The notes under the pieces are model-generated. The model searched no databases. It was given only the letters and a program-made list of their open reading frames with translations, and was not told the origin of the DNA. A program made the translations under genes and the position numbers. This document shows, piece by piece, positions 51,252 through 58,214 of a DNA stretch of 64,000 nt. Origin of the DNA: Nonomuraea gerenzanensis (GTDB lineage Bacteria; Actinomycetota; Actinomycetes; Streptosporangiales; Streptosporangiaceae); NCBI RefSeq assembly GCF_020215645.1, contig NZ_CP084058.1:310001-374000 (forward strand). The letters run 5' to 3'. The first letter of the stretch is position 1; every line of letters begins with the position of its first letter.

Positions 51252-52669
51252 CCCCGCCCCCCACCACCACACCCCGCCCCCACAACCCCGAGGCCCATAA
51301 CCCCCAAATCCACAACCCCCAGGCCTACACTCCTCAGCCGCACAGCCCTCAGCCGCACAGCTCTCGCCCTCAAGCCCCACACCCTCGAACCCGACAAGCT
51401 CCACACCCCTCACCCACCCAAGAACCACCCCTTCCAGACCATCCACACACCCAGGAGCCACACCGTCAGCCAACCCACCCCCCACAAGACCGACCCCCAA
51501 GCCCAACCCCCACCACCCCCGTCTCCCCAGAGCTGGTCGAAGCGGTACGCGTCCGCCTCGCCAGAACAGGCGTCGAACCCACCGCCGCCCAAGTAGCACT
51601 CGCCCTGCGAGCGGAGAAGTCCGTATACGGCGACGCTGAGATCCTCGCCATCGCGCGAGCCCTCTGCGCCGACCTCATAGGCGCAGGCCCGCTGGAGCCT
51701 CTCCTGGCCCGCCCAGACGTAACAGACGTCCTGGTCAACGGCCCACGCGAGGTATGGATCGACGACGGCACCGGCCTGCGCCGCACCCCGATCACCTTCA
51801 CCGACGACGGATCCGTCCGCAGACTGGCTCAACGCCTCGCCACCGCCGCAGGCAGACGCCTCGACGACGCGTCCCCCTACGTGGACGCCCGCCTCCCAGG
51901 CGGAGTCCGCCTCCACGCGGTGCTGCCACCGATAGCGTCCGGCGGCACCTGCGTCTCCTTGCGTCTCCCGCCCCGCCGCGCCTTCGCCCTCCAGGACCTG
52001 GTCGCGGCAGGCACCATCACGCCACCCGCCGTCCCCGTGCTCACCGCCATGGTCACCGCCAGACTCGCCTTCCTCGTCACAGGCGGCACAGGCACGGGCA
52101 AGACCACCCTCCTGTCCGCCCTCCTCTCACTGGCAGACCCCGCCGACCGCCTCCTGCTCGTGGAGGACTCGGCCGAGCTCCGCCCCCTCCACCCGCATGT
52201 GGTCCGCCTGGAGACCCGCCCGGCCAACCTGGAGGGCGCAGGCGGAGTGAACCTCCGCGACCTGGTACGCCAGGCCCTCAGAATGCGCCCGGACCGCCTG
52301 GTGGTCGGAGAGGTACGAGGAGCAGAAGTAGTCGACCTCCTGGCCGCCCTCAACACAGGTCACGAGGGCGGCTGCGGCACACTCCACGCGAACACGGCGG
52401 CCGACGTACCACCCCGCCTCGAGGCCCTCGGCTGCGCGGCGGGCTTGACCAGAGAGGCCGTACACAGCCAACTGGCAGCGGCCCTCGACGCCGTCATCCA
52501 CCTGACGCGCGGCCGCCCGGATGGCAGAAGGCGCGTGGCCCAGATCTGCCTGCTCTCCAGAACGCCGTCCGGCTTCGTCGAGTCGATCCCCGCACTGACC
52601 TTCGACCCCCAAGGCCGCACCCACCCCGGCCCCGCCTACGAAACCCTGGCCCGCCGAGCCAGCCCGTGA
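51248..52669 (+). CDS. tadA: TadA/CpaF-type secretion ATPase
   Basis: A 473-residue type IV/II secretion ATPase that powers Flp pilus assembly. Residues 1-93 are an unusual Pro/His/Gln-rich low-complexity region with repeats such as HNPQ and PQPHS. The conserved part follows: VTDVLVNGPREVWID, Walker A GGTGTGKTT (279-287), acidic VEDSAELRP, Walker B MRPDRLVVGEVRG, and the His box TGHEGGCGTLHAN. It is cytoplasmic, bound to TadB/TadC. ATG 51248 overlaps the ssd stop; longer upstream frames run antisense-like through ssd and are not used. Confidence 0.93.
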   Translation: MTPPPTTTPRPHNPEAHNPQIHNPQAYTPQPHSPQPHSSRPQAPHPRTRQAPHPSPTQEPPLPDHPHTQEPHRQPTHPPQDRPPSPTPTTPVSPELVEAVRVRLARTGVEPTAAQVALALRAEKSVYGDAEILAIARALCADLIGAGPLEPLLARPDVTDVLVNGPREVWIDDGTGLRRTPITFTDDGSVRRLAQRLATAAGRRLDDASPYVDARLPGGVRLHAVLPPIASGGTCVSLRLPPRRAFALQDLVAAGTITPPAVPVLTAMVTARLAFLVTGGTGTGKTTLLSALLSLADPADRLLLVEDSAELRPLHPHVVRLETRPANLEGAGGVNLRDLVRQALRMRPDRLVVGEVRGAEVVDLLAALNTGHEGGCGTLHANTAADVPPRLEALGCAAGLTREAVHSQLAAALDAVIHLTRGRPDGRRRVAQICLLSRTPSGFVESIPALTFDPQGRTHPGPAYETLARRASP

Positions 52670-52701
52670 CACCCAACCACCAGCCCGTACGACTCCACTG
52701 C

Positions 52702-52879
52702 GACTCAGAACCAGCACCAAACCACCACTTCAATACGACCCGCCGTGACCCAGGACCAGCACCAGCCCGTACGCACCCCCCGTGAGCCATGACCAGCACC
52801 AGCCCGCAAGCACCGTGAGCCATGACCAGCACCAACCACTAGCCCACAGCACCCACTGCGACCCAGGACCAAGAACCCG
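52702..52879 (+). repeat. Imperfect repeats in tadA-tadB spacer
   Basis: Five imperfect copies with core GTGASCCAKGACCAGCACCA begin near 52700, 52745, 52782, 52815 and 52859, spaced 33-45 bases. The last merges into the tadB start, whose ATGACCAGCGCC resembles the repeat core. Copies three and four are nearly identical over 20 bases. Confidence 0.7.
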
Positions 52880-53602
52880 ATGACCAGCGCCCTCATTGCC
52901 GCATTGTCCACAGCCCTCGCCATCTGGCTGTGGACAGGCCCGAACACGGCCACCACCCGCCTGCACAACCTCCTGACCTCACCCGACCGCACCCCACCGT
53001 GGAAGTCCCCCCTCAACCTCCTCACCCACCTCGCCACCACACCCACCCCCGCCCGCCGCGCCGACGCCTGGCGCCGAGCCTCGATAGAGCTCTGCCAATC
53101 CCTTGCCGCAGAGCTCTCGGCAGGCCGCACCCCGGGGGAGTCGCTGACCAGGGCCATGACAGCCGTGAACCTCCCCGACCCGGCCCTCCTCCGCCCGGTC
53201 ATCGCAGCCGCACGCGACGGCGGCGACGTCTGCGCGGCCCTGACCTCATCGGCCCCTCAGGACGGAGGCGAGGGCCTACGCCACCTGGCAGCATGCTGGG
53301 AGGTCAGCACCACGGCAGGAGCGGGCCTGGCCTCCCTGGTCGACCGGGTCGCGCACACGTTACGAGCAGCCCAGACCCACCGCCAGGACGTCGCAGCCCA
53401 GCTGGCAGGCCCCCGCACCACGGCCCGCCTGCTCGCCGCGCTTCCAGCCCTCGGCCTCCTCATGGCAGCCGCCCTGAACATGCGCCCGCTGTCCTTCCTG
53501 TTCGGCACCATCCCGGGCTTCATGTGCCTGCTAGCCGGCATCACCCTGGACGTCTGCGGCCTCTGGTGGACCAACCGCATGGCCACCCGAGCCCAAACCT
53601 GA
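52880..53602 (+). CDS. tadB: TadB-type pilus assembly membrane protein
   Basis: A 240-residue protein. N-terminal membrane helix (1-20), a cytoplasmic T2SSF domain (about 65-175: ELCQSLAAELSAGRTPGESL, PVIAAARDGGDVCAAL, AGLASLVDRVAHTLRAAQTHRQDV), then two C-terminal helices (LLAALPALGLLMAAAL, FGTIPGFMCLLAGITL). It forms the inner-membrane platform with TadC. The ATG is set by fit to the family start; a repeat array replaces a normal spacer upstream. Confidence 0.88.
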   Translation: MTSALIAALSTALAIWLWTGPNTATTRLHNLLTSPDRTPPWKSPLNLLTHLATTPTPARRADAWRRASIELCQSLAAELSAGRTPGESLTRAMTAVNLPDPALLRPVIAAARDGGDVCAALTSSAPQDGGEGLRHLAACWEVSTTAGAGLASLVDRVAHTLRAAQTHRQDVAAQLAGPRTTARLLAALPALGLLMAAALNMRPLSFLFGTIPGFMCLLAGITLDVCGLWWTNRMATRAQT

Positions 53603-53619
53603 CCCGATCGGACCCAACG

Positions 53620-54429
53620 ATGCTCCAACTCCTCGCGGCCCTCTGCGCCGGCCTGTCCGCCTGGCTGTGGCTCTCACCAAGAACCCCCACCGACCGCCTG
53701 ATCCACCTACGCCCACCCCGCAACGCAACCCCGACCCCACTCACAACCCACCCCATACCCGAACCCCCACTCGGTCCCCTCAACGTCCCCACTTGGCATT
53801 CCCCGGACCCTCCTCACTCCTCCCACCGCCTCACCCGCAGAACAACCCTCACCGCCACCTGCGCCGCCCTGCTCTCCGCACTCCTGATAGGCGGCATCCC
53901 AGGAGCCTTCGCAGGCATGCTCATCGCCCCCGCGACAGCCCTCTATCTCCACAGGAAAGAGCGACAACAACCCCACCCCGACCACCGCCGAATCGCCACC
54001 GACCTGCCCTTCGCCGCCGACCTGATGACCGCCTGCCTACGCGCAGGCAGACCAGTGAGCGCAGCCACCGAAATCACCGCGAACGCGATAGCCGGCCCCG
54101 TAGGCGAGCGCCTCACCTGGGTCAGCACCCAACTACGCCTCGGCGCCGACCCGGACCCCACCTGGGCCTCCCTCGCCAAGGACCCCGCCATGGGCCAACT
54201 GTCCCGAGCCATGAGCCGAGCAGCTCAAAGCGGCGCCCCGGTCGCCGACGTCCTCACCCGCCTGGCCGACGACGCCAGAGACGCTGCCAGAGCCGAGTCC
54301 GTCGCCGCGGCCAGAAGCGTCGGCGTCAAGGCGGTCGCTCCCTTGGGCTTGTGCTTCCTCCCGGCATTCGTCCTGCTCGGCATCATCCCGGTAGTAGCCG
54401 GTCTGGCCTCAGCCATCGTCATCCCCTGA
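53620..54429 (+). CDS. tadC: TadC-type pilus assembly membrane protein
   Basis: A 269-residue partner of TadB. It has an N-terminal helix (MLQLLAALCAGLSAWLWL), a Pro/His-rich loop, two helices (about 75-112), a T2SSF domain (LPFAADLMTACLRAGRPVSAATEI, LSRAMSRAAQSGAPVADVLTRLA, AESVAAARSVGVKAVAPLGLCFLPAF) and a final helix. It begins 17 bases after tadB. In M. tuberculosis the pilin gene follows directly (Rv3657c-Rv3656c); here a phosphotransferase gene intervenes. Confidence 0.88.
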   Translation: MLQLLAALCAGLSAWLWLSPRTPTDRLIHLRPPRNATPTPLTTHPIPEPPLGPLNVPTWHSPDPPHSSHRLTRRTTLTATCAALLSALLIGGIPGAFAGMLIAPATALYLHRKERQQPHPDHRRIATDLPFAADLMTACLRAGRPVSAATEITANAIAGPVGERLTWVSTQLRLGADPDPTWASLAKDPAMGQLSRAMSRAAQSGAPVADVLTRLADDARDAARAESVAAARSVGVKAVAPLGLCFLPAFVLLGIIPVVAGLASAIVIP

Positions 54430-54884
54430 CCACTCGCCCCGGCCCACCCCAACCCCAACACCTCAAGTCATGATCTTCACCATAGATCGCCACATCGCGG
54501 ATCGCCGCTCTCGTCCCGCTGCGCCGACCACCACTCAGACGTCACACTGTTGTCCGCGGTCATCGCCGTTCTCTTCCTCGGAACCGTTGCTGCGGGGGAT
54601 CATGCGATGACCGTCCCATTTCCGCCTGCCCAAACCCGCACACCACTCCCCGGGATGCAGCGGACGCCGCACCCGCACCGCTGGCCTTCCCGGCGGAAAG
54701 GTGGCTGTCGGGCTTGGTCTTCGACGCGATGCACGGCGAAAGCGACCGCAGTGACGAGTCGGCGGGTGTACGGCCTGATGAGCATTGGCCACAGTGTCGT
54801 CATGGGCGCGGAAGCTCCTGGCCGCCGATGGTTTCGGGCGTCACGAAGGCTTCACCGGGTGCGATCGTCCACCAAAATGGCGGG
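54430..54884. other. Gene-free stretch between tadC and phosphotransferase gene
   Basis: No frame here has convincing codon use or a recognisable product. The base composition loses the C-rich plus-strand bias of the tad genes on either side. This matches the idea that 54.4-56.2 kb is an insertion into the tad operon. Confidence 0.35.
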
Positions 54885-55724
54885 ATGCCCCAACCAGTCC
54901 CCGCCAACCTGCTGGAGATCGCTGAAGCGCTCGTCCCCGACGCCCCTCTTGCCTCCGCACGTCTTGCCGAGCACGGGAACATGCACCACGTCGTGTTGTT
55001 CCCCGCCGTCGCCGCCGTCCGTATCAGCAAGCGCTCCGATGCCGCCGCCGAGTTGCCGCGCCGGATGGAGATTCTTCGCGCCGTTGCGGCGGCCGGCCTG
55101 CCTTTCGCCGTGCCGGAGCCGCTGACTGCGGTGGCCACGTTCGGAGAGCATGCGGCCGTCGCGATCTCGTGGATCGACGGGGAGGGGCTACCGGAAGGAG
55201 TCGGAGACCCGGCGGCGTTCGGCTCGCTCTTGGAGGCACTGCGCGGGGCCGAGATCTCGCCGGCGCTCGACGCCGTTCTCCGCAGGCCGCGCCGGCATGC
55301 CGATGGCTTGGGCTGGGCCGACATCCTGAATGACGAGATCGTCCCGCGCCTGCCGACGAAGTGGCGTGACGGAGTCCGGCAGCGACTGGACTCGCTGCTG
55401 GCGATCGAGGAGGTCCCGGCCAGCCTTGTCCACGGCGACCTCGGCGGGAGCAACGTCCACTTCGCCGAGGACGGCAAGCTTATCGGCGTCGTCGACTGGG
55501 ACATGGCGATCCTGTCCGATCCGGCGATCGACGCGGCGCTCGTCGCGACCTGGCACGGCTGGGACGTCCTCCGCGCCACCGACGAGGAGATCTCCCGACG
55601 CGCCTGGGCCTGGAACGACGCGGTCGGGGTCGGGCACCTGCACGCGGTGTTCACCGGCGAACCCTTGTCGCGTGTCGACGGTTTCGTCCGTTCCGTCGTC
55701 GCGTGGTTGGAGGAGCGCGGCTGA
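54885..55724 (+). CDS. Aminoglycoside phosphotransferase (APH)-family protein
   Basis: A 279-residue kinase-like protein. The catalytic loop is LVHGDLGGSNVHF (His-Gly-Asp and Asn), the metal motif is GVVDWDMAILSDP, and an N-lobe segment AAVRISKRSDAA provides the ATP lysine. Family members phosphorylate aminoglycosides, macrolides, choline, homoserine or other small alcohols; resistance cannot be claimed. It lies between tadC and the pilin gene, an unusual place, with different base skew from the tad genes. Confidence 0.82.
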   Translation: MPQPVPANLLEIAEALVPDAPLASARLAEHGNMHHVVLFPAVAAVRISKRSDAAAELPRRMEILRAVAAAGLPFAVPEPLTAVATFGEHAAVAISWIDGEGLPEGVGDPAAFGSLLEALRGAEISPALDAVLRRPRRHADGLGWADILNDEIVPRLPTKWRDGVRQRLDSLLAIEEVPASLVHGDLGGSNVHFAEDGKLIGVVDWDMAILSDPAIDAALVATWHGWDVLRATDEEISRRAWAWNDAVGVGHLHAVFTGEPLSRVDGFVRSVVAWLEERG

Positions 55725-55920
55725 CGCACTCCTCCTGCTCGGCCCAGGAGACGGCTTGCCGACAGAGGGAACGGACGACACCACGCGCGAGAAACCGGAA
55801 CCGACTCCTACTGGTTTGCCCGCACCCCCTCGCACCAGGCCGGCGTCGCCGGATGACAGGCCCCCAGTCGTACGACGACGCACCGCGAGCAATGATCACC
55901 GGCCGCTCAGCCGACGCCGC

Positions 55921-56220
55921 CTATTCCATGTCAAACGGCTCATCGCTCCACCGGAACCAGGCTCGATCGTCTTGGACATGCAGCAGGAACTCAGCGACCG
56001 GCCCGCGTGGTGAGACCAGACTGACGGCCCCCGTCACCTGGTCATATGCCGTCTCCCATGCCTCAGGGTCCTCGTCGTCCTGTTCCAAGAGCTCCAGCTC
56101 CCGATCGAAGAGCGGCTTCACCTTGGCGAACGCGGGCCCGGCGACGAAGCGGCCGTTGACCCCTCCCCCTGTGCATCGGCGCGGTGCCCGCCGCTCTCCC
56201 GACTCCCATCCACAAGACAT
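55921..56220 (-). CDS. Small acidic protein of unknown function
   Basis: A 99-residue frame starting at ATG 56220 with a GAGGGGGTGG region upstream. The first ~20 residues are Arg/Gly-rich; from GRFVAGPAFAKVKPLFDREL onwards the sequence is a well-behaved acidic protein ending in VAEFLLHVQDDRAWFRWSDEPF. Codon use looks coding. I do not recognise the family. It is opposite in strand to the tad genes and lies with the phosphotransferase gene in the segment that splits the operon. The true start could be further in. Confidence 0.5.
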   Translation of the reverse strand: MSCGWESGERRAPRRCTGGGVNGRFVAGPAFAKVKPLFDRELELLEQDDEDPEAWETAYDQVTGAVSLVSPRGPVAEFLLHVQDDRAWFRWSDEPFDME

Positions 56221-56337
56221 CCACCACCCCCTCGGCCTTATCCACAGAACCCCATTCGGCCCACATCCCCGCGCCCCGCCTCCGCCACTCTTGAACTCCC
56301 GCCGGACAAACCCCGGCTCCCAACCCCTGGAGGCAAG

Positions 56338-56913
56338 ATGCACAGTCCCGCCACCAAGCCAGACGACATCGCAGCCACCCACGTGCATGCGGCCACCACC
56401 ACACCAGCCACTCATCCGGGCCGCCAGCTCATCCGCAGCCCTACAGCCGCCGCAGCACCCCCCTCGACACCCCAGCAGCACTCTCGCGGCGCAGTCGGCC
56501 TCACAACCGATCTCACCGCCAACTCCGCAGCAGACCTCACCATCACCGCAGCCATCCCCTTGAGCCGCCGCAGCATCGCAACGAATCAACCCACCCACGA
56601 GTCCTTCACCACCGCCCCCGCCGATCACCAAGAGGGCCCTACCGCCCAAGCCCCCGCGAACGCCGATGAGTCATCGCTCCCCTCCCCACGTGCCAACCCG
56701 CACCGCATAAGCAGCTCTCGCCCGCGAACGAACAAGTGGCTCCACTACGCGAACATCCACCGCGAGCACGGCATGTCCACCGCCGAGTACGCAGTAGGAA
56801 CCATCGCGGCCTGCGCTTTCGCCGCGCTGCTCTACAAGGTCGTGAGCAGCCCGGAAGTCCAGGAAATGCTGACCTCACTCATTGACCGAGCGCTCAAAAC
56901 CGGGCAGGAGTGA
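56338..56913 (+). CDS. Flp-type (DUF4244) pilin with very long N-terminal leader
   Basis: A 191-residue prepilin. The pilin core is residues 146-191: the class IVb cleavage site G145/MSTAEY with Glu at +5 and Tyr at +6, then the hydrophobic helix AVGTIAACAFAALLYKVV and a short C-terminus. Ahead of it are 145 residues rich in Thr, Ala, Pro, His and Ser, where Flp leaders are normally only some 10-30 residues. The start is supported by GGAGG four bases before the ATG. Whether the leader is made, cut or has its own function is unknown. No prepilin peptidase is encoded in the window. Confidence 0.82.
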   Translation: MHSPATKPDDIAATHVHAATTTPATHPGRQLIRSPTAAAAPPSTPQQHSRGAVGLTTDLTANSAADLTITAAIPLSRRSIATNQPTHESFTTAPADHQEGPTAQAPANADESSLPSPRANPHRISSSRPRTNKWLHYANIHREHGMSTAEYAVGTIAACAFAALLYKVVSSPEVQEMLTSLIDRALKTGQE

Positions 56914-57290
56914 CGCCGCGCCGCACGCGGACCTCCAGGAGCATCAAGCGGTCTGCATCGCGGGGCTCGGTGACGGCCGAGACCGCCGCGATGCTGCCCG
57001 CCCTCATGGTGGTGCTGGCGGCGGCCCTGTGGGCCATCCAGGCCGTCGCCGTCCAACTCGAATGCGTGGACGCCGCCCGCATGGCGGCTCGCGCCGCAGC
57101 CAGAGGCGAGCCCCTGGACCAGGTCCGCGCCTTCACCCAGGCAGCCACCACCCCGACCGCCCAAGTAGCCATTACTCGAGATCCCGAACTCACAAAGGTG
57201 CAGATCATCGTGGAAGTACGCCCTTCCTGGGGCAACTCCCTACCCGCAGTCCGCGTATCGGCCACCGCCACGGCAGCCACCGAGCAGTGA
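56910..57290 (+). CDS. TadE-like pseudopilin
   Basis: A 126-residue protein. A basic N-terminus (TPRRTRTSRSIKRSASRG) precedes the cleavage-like site G/SVTAETA with Glu at +5, then the hydrophobic helix AMLPALMVVLAAALWAIQAVAV and a soluble C-terminus. This is the TadE layout (Rv3655c position). GTG overlaps the pilin stop. Confidence 0.85.
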   Translation: MTPRRTRTSRSIKRSASRGSVTAETAAMLPALMVVLAAALWAIQAVAVQLECVDAARMAARAAARGEPLDQVRAFTQAATTPTAQVAITRDPELTKVQIIVEVRPSWGNSLPAVRVSATATAATEQ

Positions 57291-57718
57291 CACCACGCCA
57301 CCCCAGCGATCAGCCAACGGACACCCGTCCCCTCGTGGGCCGACGCCAGGAGAAAAGGATCACAGCCAAAGATCGCGGTTCGGCCACCCTGTGGGGTGTG
57401 GCGCTCATGGGGCTGCTGATGGCGGTGGCGATCGCGCTCGCCACAGTGGGTTCCGTTCGCGTGGCCCATCACCGGGCCAACAGCGCCGCCGACCTCAGCG
57501 CTCTAGCAGCAGCCAAACTAGCGCTGAGCGACCCGGAAGGAGCCTGCGCCAAAGCTGCCGAACTGGCTGCAGAAAACGGCGTCGAGCTCGTGAACTGCCA
57601 CATAACTGACGACATCGCCGATATCTGGACCGCACTACCCATCTCGCTGCCGTTATTAGGCCGTCGCACCGTGCAAGGCAGATCCCGCGCCGGCCCCACG
57701 GCATCCACCTTCGACTGA
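57287..57718 (+). CDS. TadE-like helicase/secretion-neighbourhood protein
   Basis: A 143-residue protein of the TIGR03816 type (Rv3654c position). RGSATLWGVALMGLLMAVAIALATVG is the membrane segment and HHRANSAADLSALAAAKL is the family's hallmark after it; two cysteines follow (GACAKA, NCHI). It begins with ~30 hydrophilic residues. GTG 57287 overlaps the upstream TGA. Last gene of the tad operon. Confidence 0.85.
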   Translation: MTPRHPSDQPTDTRPLVGRRQEKRITAKDRGSATLWGVALMGLLMAVAIALATVGSVRVAHHRANSAADLSALAAAKLALSDPEGACAKAAELAAENGVELVNCHITDDIADIWTALPISLPLLGRRTVQGRSRAGPTASTFD

Positions 57719-58214
57719 CGGGATCAACCCGCGGCTCACGAAATCAACTCGCGGCTCACTAAGCGGACCATCGCAAGATCACTTGTCAGCTCATGGGATC
57801 GCCCGTCGGGTGGTGAGCTGGCGGACTCCTGCTGACCGGCCTGAGCGCCTGCGGCGAGCCAGGCTCGGACAGTAGGCGTGAGCTCAGCTTGCCGAGCGGC
57901 AGCAGCCGGGAGAGAAGGCAGTTGTAAGGGCGGGCGTTCATGGGGCGATTGAGGACTGAGAGGCAAGGTCGCAATCAAGTCACGACTTCTTAGACGTGGT
58001 GTCCAAGAGTCGGATGTCTCCCGTAAGGTTCCGCTTACCCTCGGTCCATGCCGTATGCGTCAAGGAGCCTGGGAGAGCAGGAGCGCAGTCGCTAGGGTGC
58101 GGGTCCCGGGGACGGTCGGTGACCGTGCCGACCGGGCGCACTGCACTTCCGGTCGTCGCATGAACGCCCTGAGGGTGCTCAGGCGGCGCGAGGCTCTCGA
58201 TGGAGGGAAGCGTC
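57719..58214. other. Gene-free stretch with a 20-bp tandem duplication
   Basis: ATCAACCCGCGGCTCACGAA (57723-57742) is followed directly by a second copy with two changes (57743-57762). Beyond this I see no gene; minus-strand frames here have poor codon use. Promoter elements for the following gene must lie in this region but none is clear. Confidence 0.4.

Noticed and set aside
54885..55724. Antibiotic resistance gene
   Set aside because: The APH fold covers many non-resistance kinases; no subgroup-specific features of known resistance enzymes can be recognised.
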